The translations under genes and the position numbers were made by a program. Shown in pieces: positions 8,759 to 18,612 of a DNA stretch of 64,000 nt. The notes below the pieces were generated by a model. It was not told the DNA's origin. It saw only the letters and a program-made list of their open reading frames with translations, and made no database searches. Position 1 is the stretch's first letter. Each line of letters starts with the position of its first letter. This DNA is from Marinomonas phaeophyticola (lineage in GTDB: Bacteria; Pseudomonadota; Gammaproteobacteria; Pseudomonadales; Marinomonadaceae), in the NCBI RefSeq assembly GCF_026966905.1, contig NZ_JAPUBN010000006.1:248001-312000 (forward strand), written 5' to 3'.

Positions 8759-9058
8759 TTACTGAAAATCCATGTAGGTAGTTCCTTTGTGTTGGAAGAT
8801 TTTCAATGTAGGTGACGTAGTACATTCTTCACAGTTAAAGTGAATAAGCATTCCTTGCCTTCTTGGGCTTGGATTTTCCGTCATATTGGCATCTGTAATT
8901 GATTTATTGTCTTTGATTTGAGCATGTAAGCCTGTTCGCGCGTCTTCATGCCTTTCATACACATCAACAATTTTTTGATGTAAATGACTGGATCCGCAAT
9001 TTGGACAGACAAGCTCACTACCAAAACCTTCGTCTCTATTACCAAATGTTAGTGCCAT
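8759..9058 (-). CDS. Small protein with split CxxC pairs, hypothetical
   Basis: 99 residues from the ATG at 9056-9058, with GGAG seven bases upstream. Two CxxC knuckles, C18-PN-C21 and C76-EE-C79, frame a charged middle that carries several histidines (H25, H27, H37, H45), so the protein probably binds zinc as a ribbon closed by its two ends. No family name recognised. It is a single-gene unit, separated from aroC and from the LysR gene by hairpins. It may be a nucleic-acid-binding accessory protein, but nothing proves it. Confidence 0.75.
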   Translation of the reverse strand: MALTFGNRDEGFGSELVCPNCGSSHLHQKIVDVYERHEDARTGLHAQIKDNKSITDANMTENPSPRRQGMLIHFNCEECTTSPTLKIFQHKGTTYMDFQ

Positions 9059-9149
9059 CAACCTTCTCCATGTGATTATTATTTTTATTTAAAATGCCAT
9101 AATTGATCATGAGTAGCAATACAAAATAATTAAGAACAGGGTAAACACT

Positions 9150-9172
9150 AAAGCCCCGTAACTCGGAGCTTT
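9150..9172 (-). terminator. Terminator after aroC
   Basis: AAAGCCCCG at 9150-9158 pairs with CGGAGCTTT at 9164-9172 with one mismatch. Read on the minus strand it follows the aroC stop and is trailed by a T-rich stretch. Confidence 0.6.
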
Positions 9173-9187
9173 GTGTTGTTAACGATA

Positions 9188-10285
9188 TTAAATATGGGCA
9201 GGGACAATCGGTGTCTGACAATGGACATCAGCATTCTGAGCTCTATTTCTCATTAAGTGATCAATCAAGGTAAGTGCTAGCATCGCTTCTGCTATCGGAG
9301 TCGCGCGAATGCCCACACATGGGTCGTGTCGACCTTTCGTGATGACATCAATTGACTCGCCTTTACGGTTAATGCTTTTTCCAGGAATAGTGATACTTGA
9401 GGTTGGCTTAAGCGCAATATTGACAACAATATCTTGACCCGATGATAGCCCTCCAAGCACCCCTCCTGCATGATTCGTTAAGAAGCCTTCTGGTGTTATT
9501 TCATCCCGGTGTTCACTGCCTTTTTGTTCAATGACTTCAAAACCGTCACCGATTTCAACCCCTTTAACCGCATTAATTCCCATCATAGCTTTAGCTATAT
9601 CGGCATCTAAACGATCAAAAACAGGTTCACCTAATCCAGGCATAACATTTTTAGCCAATACCGTGATTTTTGCGCCTACAGAGTCACCTTCACGTCGTAA
9701 AGCGGTCATATAGGATTCGAGTTCTGGAATCGCATCAGGATCTGGGCTAAAAAACGTATTTTTGTATACTTGAGAAAGGTCTTTAACGTCCAGCTTAATT
9801 GGACCAAGCTGTGATAGAAATCCTTGTATTTCTATACCAAAACGATCCTTTAAGTATTTTTTAGCTATCGCTCCAGCCGCAACGCGCATTGCGGTTTCAC
9901 GAGCGGATGAACGACCGCCACCACGGTAATCCCGAAAACCGTATTTTTGATCATAGGTATAATCAGCATGAGCTGGTCGAAAAGTATCTTCAATATTACC
10001 GTAATCTTTAGACCGTTGATCTGTGTTTTTTATCAATAATCCTATTGGGGTACCAGTCGTTTTACCTTCAAATACGCCGGATAAAATTTCTACTTGATCT
10101 GGCTCTCGTCTTTGAGTTGTATGCTTCGATGTTCCTGGCTTGCGCAGATCTAAATCCTTTTGAAGATCAGCTTCAGTTAATTCCAATCCAGGCGGACAAC
10201 CATCAACTATAGCTCCAAGTGCTAAACCGTGACTCTCACCAAAGGTTGTAACTGTAAATAAAGTACCAAATGTATTACCAGACAT
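9188..10285 (-). CDS. aroC: Chorismate synthase
   Basis: 365 residues, standard length. It converts 5-enolpyruvylshikimate 3-phosphate to chorismate with reduced FMN, the last step of the common aromatic pathway. Signatures: [14 protein letters not shown] at the start, RPAHADYTY and [18 protein letters not shown] in the middle, and [18 protein letters not shown] near the end. It starts 17 bases after the prmB stop on the same strand, the conserved prmB-aroC order of gammaproteobacteria. Confidence 0.97.
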   Translation of the reverse strand: MSGNTFGTLFTVTTFGESHGLALGAIVDGCPPGLELTEADLQKDLDLRKPGTSKHTTQRREPDQVEILSGVFEGKTTGTPIGLLIKNTDQRSKDYGNIEDTFRPAHADYTYDQKYGFRDYRGGGRSSARETAMRVAAGAIAKKYLKDRFGIEIQGFLSQLGPIKLDVKDLSQVYKNTFFSPDPDAIPELESYMTALRREGDSVGAKITVLAKNVMPGLGEPVFDRLDADIAKAMMGINAVKGVEIGDGFEVIEQKGSEHRDEITPEGFLTNHAGGVLGGLSSGQDIVVNIALKPTSSITIPGKSINRKGESIDVITKGRHDPCVGIRATPIAEAMLALTLIDHLMRNRAQNADVHCQTPIVPAHI

Positions 10286-10302
10286 AACGTATAATTACTC
10301 TT

Positions 10303-11208
10303 TTAAAAATGAAATTTCGATAACTGTTCTTTTGTTAATACAAATACACCATTACCACCGGCGGGCAGTTCAACCCACATAAAAGGCACATCTGGGTAGT
10401 TTTCCTGTAGTGCAACTTCTGTATTGCCTACTTCATAAACACAGATGCCGTTATCCGTTAGGTGCTCAGCCACTTTTGTTAAAAAATTACGAGTAAAGTC
10501 TAAACCATCATCACCAGACGTTAATGCGAGCTGAGGCTCATTATGAAATTCTCTTGGTGCTGAGTTATAGTCATCGGCATCAACATAAGGAGGATTGCAG
10601 ATAATTAAATCGTATTTTTTGTCGGCAAGATTAGCAAACATATCCGACTCAATTGCATTGACTCTGTCTTCTACTTGATGGAAAAGGATATTTTCCTTAG
10701 CAACCTCTAATGCAGAGGAACTGATGTCAGTGATGTCTACTTGAGCATCTTCGAAAACGAGTGAGGCCACAATACCAAGACAACCAGAACCAGTGCACAT
10801 ATCCAAAATTGTCGTGGGACTATATGGTAGCCATGGTTGAAATTCATTCTCTAACAGCCCCATAATAGGAGACCGAGGAATTAAAGTATCATGGGTTACT
10901 TTAAATGGAAGTCCCATAAACCAAGCTTCACCTAATAAGTAAGGTAGTGGTTGCCTTTTAGAAATACGTAAATGAACTAATTTCAATATACGTTTTTTTT
11001 CATCTGTTGTTAAAGCACAATCAAGCATAGAGCGTTCAAAATCTAAAGGTAATTTTAAACTTCTTAACACTAGGTGAACGGCTTCATCCCAGGCATTGTC
11101 GGTACCATGTCCGTAAAATAAATCGGCTTTTAAAAAACGACTATAGGTCCAACGAATAAAATCTTTAATGTTTTTTAGATCACGAACAGCTGATTGATTG
11201 ACACTCAT
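10303..11208 (-). CDS. prmB: Ribosomal protein uL3 N5-glutamine methyltransferase
   Basis: 301 residues from the ATG at 11206-11208; a GTG nine bases earlier (11217) is an alternative. It methylates a glutamine of ribosomal protein L3. The PrmB/PrmC signature NPPY is present (ICNPPYVDADD), with the SAM-binding motif ILDMCTGSGCLGIV before it and an N-terminal helical domain containing YLLGEAWFMGLPF. The position directly upstream of aroC favours PrmB over its paralogue PrmC, which usually sits beside prfA. Confidence 0.93.
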   Translation of the reverse strand: MSVNQSAVRDLKNIKDFIRWTYSRFLKADLFYGHGTDNAWDEAVHLVLRSLKLPLDFERSMLDCALTTDEKKRILKLVHLRISKRQPLPYLLGEAWFMGLPFKVTHDTLIPRSPIMGLLENEFQPWLPYSPTTILDMCTGSGCLGIVASLVFEDAQVDITDISSSALEVAKENILFHQVEDRVNAIESDMFANLADKKYDLIICNPPYVDADDYNSAPREFHNEPQLALTSGDDGLDFTRNFLTKVAEHLTDNGICVYEVGNTEVALQENYPDVPFMWVELPAGGNGVFVLTKEQLSKFHF

Positions 11209-11282
11209 AAAAATCACTTATTAACAAACGAAAGAAAGGATTATACCTTGTATTTCACTGGATCTGTATCTACTAGAAATGC

Positions 11283-12055
11283 TTATTCTTTAGATCTTTC
11301 TTCTTTATTCAGGCTGTCTATTTTGGCCGATAAAATAGTAATAATGTTGAGGTCACTATTATCTTTGAGTCGACTATTTTCACTCTTTAATAAATCAAGC
11401 TCATTTTTTAGTGATTGTACTTGAGACTGAAGGAGTTCGTTTTCCTGCTGAAGTGAGGATTGCTTACTTTCAAGTTTCACCAAGTCCATTTCTTTCTGAA
11501 CGAGGTTTAATTGCGATTCCTTAAGTTGGTGTTCACAAAGGCTTAAATTTTCATTTGCAATAGACAAAGTTGAGAGTGTATCTTCATACCTTTGCTTCAT
11601 ATAGCTCAAGTTATTAGAAAGATCATGAAGTTGCTTTTCAAGGTTTGTGGATTTTTCTAAGGCTTTTTCTAAGGCGTCATCTTGAGATGTCAGAGAATGA
11701 GATAAGGATAGGTATTGACCATTTATGGCATCTGATCTGAGTTTTTCATCATACTCTAGCTCCCCTACTTTCTCATCAAGCTGTGCTTGAAGTACTTGAG
11801 ATATTTCACGCTCAAGCTTTTTGAATACTGGCGCTAGTACTTCGTCTAGTGCATGAAATTTAATCTTTTGATGTTCTTGATAAAGCTCTTCCCATTCGGA
11901 AATACTATTGAGGAGTGTTGTGTTAGAACATTTCCTCCCATCTAGCTTTAAAAAGTAGTCAGCAACACGAGGAATGTTGGGGAAAAATTTTGCTCTAATA
12001 GATTCCAACAGGCTAAATGAATTTCTTCTCGAGATATATTTGCCTTACGCGCCAT
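11283..12055 (-). CDS. KfrA-like DNA-binding coiled-coil protein, broken by a frameshift near the N-terminus
   Basis: About 257 residues if the frames are joined. The first part reads MARKANISREEIHLACWNLL from the ATG at 12053-12055 and the second continues FFPNIPRVADYF in the -1 frame; together they make a KfrA N-terminal winged-helix domain. The rest is a long coiled coil (about residues 100-235, many Leu/Glu/Gln heptads). Plasmid KfrA binds its own promoter and nucleates filaments; chromosomal versions have no known role. The join falls at T5 (11983-11987): one missing T explains it. The same spot reads A-AAT-TTT in the zero frame, a canonical -1 slippery heptamer. Without the first frame a TTG start at 12008 would give 241 residues lacking half of the DNA-binding domain. 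Confidence 0.7.
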
Positions 12056-12172
12056 ATTGATACGAATCCCATTAAGATAAAAGATTTAATAAATTATTTA
12101 CTTTTTTTATCTTATATTTTTTTTAGCCTAATAATAGTTTTATTTATGAAAATGAATTGAGTGCAAATCAAT

Positions 12173-12976
12173 TCATTGTCTTTTTATAAAAGTAACTTTA
12201 TCTTCTCCATATAGGGTTGTATCTGAATTACCTAAATTGATAAATTCAATATCAGCTTGCAGCCTAGTCCCTAACCCTAGTTTTATATCATTAATGTAAA
12301 TGGCGGCTTTCTCAAAACTTTCCACTGGGGTATTGGAATTAGCTGTAACAATTGCAAAATAACGATCTCCGTCGGCTTTGTCTTCGATAAAGCGTCTTAT
12401 TTTTGGAAGATCAAATACAGATAGTTGTTGCTGAAAGAAAGGGTTGGCACTATTACCTATTGCTGGCGTTACCTGGTCAATTCTCACCATAACGTCTCCC
12501 GCCCCTCTTCTATTAAGATACATTACATGGTAGTAATCAGGGTTTTGTACAACCACAAGAGATTGATTGTCATCGGCACCATACAGCCGATAATCATTGA
12601 AAAAATTGTTAGCCCACGCATTGCTACTACCACAACTGCGACCATTGCACTCAAAAATAATGTCGTTACCCGCCAGTTTAATTTGATTTAAATAGAATCG
12701 GTAAACTTCACTTAGATCATTACTTCTTGGTATTTTAAACGTAAAGCGAGTTACTTGAGCATCGACATCTAATACTTTCTCGGGAGACCAGCCTCTGCCA
12801 GATCTTTGTATTTTTGACAATGGAATAACATAGTTATGATTATTTGAAATGGCTGTATTTTCAACTTGCGCATCACGATATGGTGTAATGGAAGCCGCAT
12901 TAGCTATTGGAGATAGCGCCGTAATAGATAAAAAACTCGATACTATGATTGATGATATTCTTATTTTGGTGCGCAT
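12173..12976 (-). CDS. DUF4892-family exported protein
   Basis: 267 residues with a signal peptide (MRTKIRISSIIVSSFLSI, then ALSPIANAAS with the cut after ANA). The mature part begins with SITPYRDAQVE and matches the layout of DUF4892 proteins of Pseudomonas and relatives, including an RGWSPEKVLDVDAQVTRFTF segment and one close cysteine pair (FECNGRSCG) likely to form a disulfide. The function of the family is unknown; location is periplasm or outer membrane side. It is followed by the KfrA-like gene and preceded by the hydrolase gene, all on the minus strand, with spacings too wide to prove one operon. Confidence 0.8.
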   Translation of the reverse strand: MRTKIRISSIIVSSFLSITALSPIANAASITPYRDAQVENTAISNNHNYVIPLSKIQRSGRGWSPEKVLDVDAQVTRFTFKIPRSNDLSEVYRFYLNQIKLAGNDIIFECNGRSCGSSNAWANNFFNDYRLYGADDNQSLVVVQNPDYYHVMYLNRRGAGDVMVRIDQVTPAIGNSANPFFQQQLSVFDLPKIRRFIEDKADGDRYFAIVTANSNTPVESFEKAAIYINDIKLGLGTRLQADIEFINLGNSDTTLYGEDKVTFIKRQ

Positions 12977-13010
12977 ATAATCTCGCTTTTATTATTGAAA
13001 AGCACAGTAT

Positions 13011-13871
13011 TTAATTATGATCAATAAAGTGCTTGATTTCCTCGGCAACCACTTTACTTGTATCGGGTTCAAGGTGGAAATGATGCCCTCCATCAAGCCA
13101 CTTTAGTTTTACCCAAGAAAAGTAATCCGCTCTAGATGAAACTAAACTTTCTTGCTCTTTGTAAATACCATCATTAGCAATCAGCAAGAGACTTGGACAA
13201 ATAATTTTATCAATAAAGCTGCATACGCTCTCTTCATCCATTCTATAAGGTGAAGGAAAAGACAGCTTGCCGTCATGACGCCATACCCATTGATCGTTTT
13301 TACGTATCGCCCCTCTGTCAACCAGTTTACTAGAAGCAAAATACCCTAATTTAGTAAATCCATCCATACGGGCAAGAATCATATCTTCTTTCGTTTTGTA
13401 ACGAGTACCATTGCCCTTTTTAAATTTTGACATTCGCTGAATCGCGCGTTGCATCGTGGTCACCCGAGTAGCTACTTCTTCTGTAATTGGGCCTATGTTA
13501 TCTAAAACAACTAACCCTCTTACTTTTTCTGGTGCCAGCGCGGCAACTAGCATAGCAACGGATCCACCCATACTATGACCTATCAACCAGACGCTTTGTT
13601 TTTTTGTGTTTAAATACTCGATAACATCCAGAGCATAATCCCACAAATGGTAAAACGACCCATCAGGTCTATGATCGGAATAGCCATGTCCCGATAAATC
13701 TAGCGCCGTAGTTGATAAATTAGACATTGCAGGGGCCAGTTCCGAGAAACTAGCTGCATTATCAAGCCAACCGTGCAACCCAACAGCTGAAACCACCTTT
13801 GTATTTTCTGACTTCCACTCCAAGGCTGTGAGTGATGTATGCTTTAGTGAAATCTTAATCTCTTTAGGCAT
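13011..13871 (-). CDS. Alpha/beta-fold hydrolase
   Basis: About 286 residues from the ATG at 13869-13871; an in-frame ATG at 13922 would add 17 residues and overlap sixA by 32 bases. Classical alpha/beta-hydrolase marks: LHGWLDNAASF oxyanion region, nucleophile elbow GHSMGGS, and catalytic histidine in GGHHFHLE close to the C-terminus. The acid is probably the Asp of LIANDGIY. Substrate unknown; relatives are annotated as esterases or haloalkane-dehalogenase-like enzymes. Next to the sixA-DUF4389-gpsA group, apparently in the same run of genes. Confidence 0.85.
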   Translation of the reverse strand: MPKEIKISLKHTSLTALEWKSENTKVVSAVGLHGWLDNAASFSELAPAMSNLSTTALDLSGHGYSDHRPDGSFYHLWDYALDVIEYLNTKKQSVWLIGHSMGGSVAMLVAALAPEKVRGLVVLDNIGPITEEVATRVTTMQRAIQRMSKFKKGNGTRYKTKEDMILARMDGFTKLGYFASSKLVDRGAIRKNDQWVWRHDGKLSFPSPYRMDEESVCSFIDKIICPSLLLIANDGIYKEQESLVSSRADYFSWVKLKWLDGGHHFHLEPDTSKVVAEEIKHFIDHN

Positions 13872-13890
13872 AACTGAATGATTCAACCTT

Positions 13891-14382
13891 TTAAAACTTA
13901 ACTTCTGGTGAATAAAACCCATCGAAAGAACAGCAATCGGTAACGAAAAGCTCCCCTGTCATAGAAACCAAAGTTCCAGTGTTCATTGCAAACTCGGTTG
14001 GTAAATGTGCATTAGAAAGTAAATCAACTAGTTGATATGCAAAAGGCTGATGTGTAATCAATAGCACATTTTTTGCTTTTAAATTAGATAACCATAAAGC
14101 GACATCTAAAGGTCTACCACTTGGTGTAATCAAATCAGAAGTTTCGACAATAACATCTTGGTTCAGTTCACCAAGAAAATACTTAGCTGTCTGCTGAGCT
14201 CTAGTATAAGGACTTATATATATAGCATCGAGTTTCACACCTAGCTCATCAAAATATTTTGCGGATAACTTTGCTTCATCAATCCCTTTCTGAGTCAGTT
14301 CTCGTTCACTATCATGTTGAAAGTCAGAAGATTGGGCCGTACCGTGTCTTAAAATAAATAAAGACTTTTTGTTATCAGTCAT
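13891..14382 (-). CDS. sixA: Phosphohistidine phosphatase SixA
   Basis: 163 residues. The histidine-phosphatase signature LRHGTA lies at the N-terminus, RELTQKG follows, SPYTRAQQTA carries the second arginine, and LITHQP holds the second catalytic histidine. SixA removes phosphate from histidine residues of phosphorelay or PTS proteins. It overlaps the stop of the upstream DUF4389 gene by eight bases, so the two are translationally coupled. Confidence 0.9.
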   Translation of the reverse strand: MTDNKKSLFILRHGTAQSSDFQHDSERELTQKGIDEAKLSAKYFDELGVKLDAIYISPYTRAQQTAKYFLGELNQDVIVETSDLITPSGRPLDVALWLSNLKAKNVLLITHQPFAYQLVDLLSNAHLPTEFAMNTGTLVSMTGELFVTDCCSFDGFYSPEVKF

Positions 14383-14653
14383 TATCTTTAACCTTAGGCC
14401 ATGGAGAAAATGGAAAAGGCTTGTTATCTGTTTTGAATATTAAAAATGACAATATCTGAGTAATAAATTCTGTCAGGTTAAATTGAAATTGAATCATTCC
14501 TTCCGGCTTATGTTGAGAGCCAAAACGAATAATGGTCATGACTAATACTAAAAAACCAAAAATAGAGAGAGATACATTGAGAATAACCCAATATACCAAC
14601 ATAAAAATAAGCCTTATCCAAAAATCTTGTTGCGTATAACCTGGTTTAGACAT
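14375..14653 (-). CDS. DUF4389-family inner-membrane protein
   Basis: 92 residues with a long hydrophobic hairpin at about 14-43 (IRLIFMLVYWVILNVSLSIF, then GFLVLVMTI) and the family pattern FGSQHKPEGMIQFQFNLTEFITQILSFLIF. The acidic tail ends in KVKDND. Function unknown. It overlaps gpsA by eight bases upstream and sixA by eight bases downstream, a tight three-gene operon gpsA-DUF4389-sixA. Confidence 0.85.
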   Translation of the reverse strand: MSKPGYTQQDFWIRLIFMLVYWVILNVSLSIFGFLVLVMTIIRFGSQHKPEGMIQFQFNLTEFITQILSFLIFKTDNKPFPFSPWPKVKDND

Positions 14654-15677
14654 TAAAACTCTCCTTCTGAGTTATAAATTCTACATCCCATTTTTGATCG
14701 CCTGTCATAAGGCTGCTAATGAGAGACTCTAGACTAGCACCTGAAAATAGCAGTTGATATAGACCTTGAGCTAATGGCATGTAAAGATCGTGTTTCTGTG
14801 ACTCCTCAACAACCATTTTTAATGTATTTACGCCTTCAGCCACTTCGCCAATCTCTGTGATAGCTTGATCCAAAGCTTTTCCGGAACCAATAGAAAATCC
14901 TACTCTATAATTGCGACTTAATGGTGAAGAGCATGTTGCAATAAGATCTCCCATTCCGGCAAGACCTAGAAAAGTCATTGGGTTAGCGCCAAAATGAACG
15001 GCGAATCGACTCATTTCAGCTAAGCTGCGAGTCATAATCATTGCCATAGTATTTTCACCTACCTGCAAGGCTTTGGCTAAACCACATACGATTGCATAAA
15101 TATTTTTTAGCGCTCCAGCCAATTCGACACCTGTCATATCGGTACTTTCGTATACACGAAAAGTCGGTGATTTAAGTAGCTTAATCATTTGTGAACGCAC
15201 TTCAATACAGTCGCTAGCCACAACACTTCCAGTCAATTGACCCGCCGCAATTTCTTTAGCCAAATTAGGGCCACTTAGCACGCCGATCTTCTTTGTTTTT
15301 CCATTACGATTTAATATTTCACTCATTAATTCAAAACGGTTTGGGTTGAACCCTTTCGTTGTGCTAATTAAGGTTTTTTCGGCAGTTAACCATGGGCATA
15401 TACGGACCATCACATCTTCAAATGATTTGGATGGAATTGAGACTAATATAGTATCGCTTTCATAAATGGCTTTTTCTAAATTAGTTGTTGCTAATAACTC
15501 TCGATGGAGTGGCGAGTTGGGGAGGTAACGGCTATTTAATCCTGTTAAATTAATTTCTTCTACTTGTTGTTCATTGCGCATCCACTGACTGACTTGATGA
15601 CCATTGTGAGCCATAATATTAGCTAATGCGGTGCCAAAACTGCCGCCACCTAAAACACAGACCGATTTGTTCGTCAT
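14646..15677 (-). CDS. gpsA: Glycerol-3-phosphate dehydrogenase [NAD(P)+]
   Basis: 343 residues. It makes sn-glycerol 3-phosphate from dihydroxyacetone phosphate for phospholipid synthesis. The N-terminal dinucleotide fold is CVLGGGSFGTALANI; the catalytic region GALKNIYAIVCGLAKAL contains the active-site lysine, and GLAGMGDLIATCSSPLSRN is the substrate loop. First gene of the gpsA-DUF4389-sixA operon; selO lies 37 bases upstream on the same strand. Confidence 0.96.
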   Translation of the reverse strand: MTNKSVCVLGGGSFGTALANIMAHNGHQVSQWMRNEQQVEEINLTGLNSRYLPNSPLHRELLATTNLEKAIYESDTILVSIPSKSFEDVMVRICPWLTAEKTLISTTKGFNPNRFELMSEILNRNGKTKKIGVLSGPNLAKEIAAGQLTGSVVASDCIEVRSQMIKLLKSPTFRVYESTDMTGVELAGALKNIYAIVCGLAKALQVGENTMAMIMTRSLAEMSRFAVHFGANPMTFLGLAGMGDLIATCSSPLSRNYRVGFSIGSGKALDQAITEIGEVAEGVNTLKMVVEESQKHDLYMPLAQGLYQLLFSGASLESLISSLMTGDQKWDVEFITQKESFNV

Positions 15678-15714
15678 ATATTCAATATCCCTTAGAGTGT
15701 TGCCATATAATTTA

Positions 15715-17147
15715 TCAAGAAGAGCAGCTTACTTCTAAACCTTTGGCCCACTCTGGTGGCCTAAAGGACAACTCTTCAGATTCAGGGTGCTCTTCAAATG
15801 GCGTCTGCAATACATAAAGCAGTCGACGAAATGGCAGGTAATTACCTTGCTCTGCTGCTTCGATTGCATGTTGAGCAAGATAATTCCTCAAGATAAATTT
15901 GGGGTTAGTTTTTAGCATTTCAATGCTTGAGTTATGCCAGTCTACATTTTCTTGCTCTCTTTTTAGGATATATTGGCTAAGCCATTGGGCCATTGGCTCC
16001 CTATCAACAACTTCATCGAGTACGGTTGATAGGTCATTTGGATTTTCAATATTCGATAATATCCTAAAGAATAATGTGTAATCTAGAGACTCTCGCTTAA
16101 GTATTTGATTTAACTCACGCACAAATTCAATATCGTATTTTTCACTATTTTTTTCATCCAATGATAGTCCAAGCTTTTTATAGGTAAGTGTACGATAATG
16201 AGTTATCAGCTTTGGCTCGTAGTGACTTAGTACATCAATTAAATCGTCTTTTGCTAGGTGACCTGAGAATGCTCTCATTAAACAATTTAAGTTCCATAGA
16301 CCTACACTAGGTTGATTCTCTAAAGTGTAACGCCCTTCATAATCAGAGTGATTCGCTATCCAAGTTGGGTCGTAGTTTTCCATAAAACCATAAGGACCAT
16401 AATCGATAGTTTCCCCTAGAATCGACATATTATCCGTATTCATAACCCCATGCTGGAAGCCTATTGATTGCCAATGAGCAATCATAAGTGCGGTAGCTTC
16501 AACCACTTCAATCAACATTTGTTTAATTGGGTTGGAGTTCGCGCGACAATGAGGGAAATAGTTATCGATAGTGAAATCTATGAGTGTTTGTAGCTGCTCA
16601 GGTTGTTTGCGATAGAAGAAATACTCGAAATGGCCAAATCGAATATGTGTTTTAGCGGTTCTTAAGAGCATCGCTCCAGGCTCAGGTTTTTCACGATATA
16701 CGGCTTGGTTACTGTCGAAGAGACATAAAGAACGAGAAGATGGGATTCCCAAGGCCGTCATCGCTTCCGCCGCTAGATATTCTCGTATGCACGAACGCAG
16801 TACCGCTCGCCCATCCCCCTTCTTGAATAGGGAGTCAGTCCAGCCCCTTTCAAATGTAAATCGATTAAACCTTTTTCTGTCTGGACTTCACCTAGAAGGA
16901 CCCCACGGCCATCACCTAGCTGAGGAGAAAAGCCACCAAATTGATGGCCGGCATAAACCATGCTTAAGTTAAGAGGGTCGTGTGATTCTCCACTTAATTT
17001 TGATAGCAGTTGAGGGTCTTTTAAATCCAACCCTAACTCGTCAGCAAGTGTGTGATTGCATTCGACAAGGCGCTGTTCTAATAAAGGTTGCACTTTGGTG
17101 AAGCAAAAAAAAGACTCACCAAGTTGTGAAAAAACATGTTTTATCAT
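15715..17147 (-). pseudogene. selO: Protein adenylyltransferase SelO, frameshifted
   Basis: SelO (YdiU) is a pseudokinase-fold enzyme that transfers AMP to Ser, Thr or Tyr of proteins. The N-terminal part (from the ATG at 17145-17147, behind GGAGG) carries VYAGHQFGGFSPQLGDGRG and LKGAGLTPYSRRG, then runs into a stop. The downstream frame continues DGRAVLRSCIREYLAAEAMT and GFQHGVMNTDNMSILGETIDYGPYGF to the end. The break sits in five Cs on the plus strand (16815-16819). Adding one base gives 477 residues, almost exactly the length of E. coli YdiU, and restores the invariant RRGDGRAVLRS. All catalytic motifs survive on both sides, so this is a recent loss or a sequencing error. Confidence 0.85.
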
Positions 17148-17187
17148 GTCAGCCTCCAATCAATGAGTCTTATTATAGTGAAATATA

Positions 17188-18494
17188 TTATTTTGCAGCT
17201 AGCTCAATGTATTCACAACGAATACTTTCTCCAACGACTTTTTCAATTTCTGGCACCAAAAACGCATCATCTTCACTGGCAAAGCTTACGGAGCGACCTA
17301 ATTCACCACCACGACCAGTACGGCCAATACGATGTACATAATCTTCTGGGTCTTCAGGAAGAGAGTAATTTACGACTAGCTCAATATTATCAACATGAAT
17401 TCCACGACCCGCTACATCTGTAGCAACTAAGACCTGAATTTTACCACTTTTGAAGCCATTTAAGGTTTTAACGCGTTTATCTTGAGCCACTTCTCCAGAT
17501 AGCATGGCACAATTTATATTAACTTCTTTTAAACGCTCATATAAATCACGAGTTTCATCGCGACGGTTAGCGAAAATAATCGTTCTTTCACCTGGTTTTT
17601 CCAATAATAGCTGATGTAAAACATCCCATTTTTGATCCGCTTCAACAGTATAAATGACCTGGTCGATGTTTTTATTTGTAGTTTCAAGAGGTACCACAGA
17701 GACTTCTTTAGGCACGTAAGTCCATTGGGTTGCCAAAGCTTGAATATCTTTTGGGAAAGTCGCACTGAAAAGCATAGTTTGACGTTTCTCTTTGTGAGGC
17801 GTCATACGAATAATACTTTTAACATCTGGAATGAATCCCATAGAAAGCATTCTATCCGCTTCATCCAAAACTAAGGACTCAACTTTGTTTAGCATCACTT
17901 TTTTGCTTCGAGCAAAGTCTAATAAACGCCCAGGTGTTGCCACAACAATATCGACTCTCAATGTGTCAAGCTGCTGCTTTTGTTTTTCATAACTCAATCC
18001 ACCGACTAAAGAAATGACATTTAAGTCCGAGTTTGAAGTTAATTTTTCCGCATCTTCCGCAATTTGCAGCGCAAGTTCACGTGTTGGAGCGATAATGAGA
18101 CCACGGGCAAAACGATCCCCTCTATCATCTTCAATAGGGTAATCAAGAAAATCAGAAATCATTGCAATTAGGAATGCGGCGGTCTTTCCCGTTCCTGTTT
18201 GCGCTTGACCAATAATGTCATAACCTTCAAGGGTATGAGGTAAGGTTGCGGCCTGAATCTCACTGCAATACTCAAAGTTCATTTCAGAGATAGATTTTAA
18301 TACACGATCTGGAAGGTTTAAATCATGAAACCTAAGCTTCCCTTCTACTTTTTCAACTTGAAATTCTTCTATAGACCAGACTTTTTTATCAGATTGATTC
18401 GATTCAGTTTGTTTTGAAGGCTTTCTATTTGGCTTTGAATAAGTTCTACGGCTTCTTTTGGCTTTGATGGGGTATCTACAGTTTGTTTTTCCAT
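17188..18494 (-). CDS. rhlB: ATP-dependent RNA helicase, RhlB-like, with a 5' frame break
   Basis: DEAD-box helicase. Motif I AQTGTGKT, Ia PTRELALQ, GG, TPGR, II DEAD, III SAT, V ATDVAGRGIH and VI HRIGRTGR are all present. The uninterrupted frame from an internal Met at 18282 lacks the Q-motif phenylalanine, but the frame is open upstream and reads WSIEEFQVEKVEGKLRFHDL, preceded by a basic stretch (KRSRRTYSKPNRKP) as in Pseudomonas RhlB. The only good start, ATG 18492-18494 (MEKQTVDTP), is in another frame; one extra base in G4 (18469-18472) or T4 (18456-18459), plus-strand notation, would join them into about 435 residues. RhlB unwinds RNA, commonly with RNase E. Confidence 0.8.
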
Positions 18495-18612
18495 TTGAAA
18501 TCTATTTGCTTCTTTATAAATGATTTGAATAACTTAATTTGTCATAAGTGTACCTAAATGGGTTAGATTTAGACACCTTTAACCGTATTTAAACTTAAAA
18601 ATGGTGCGCCTA

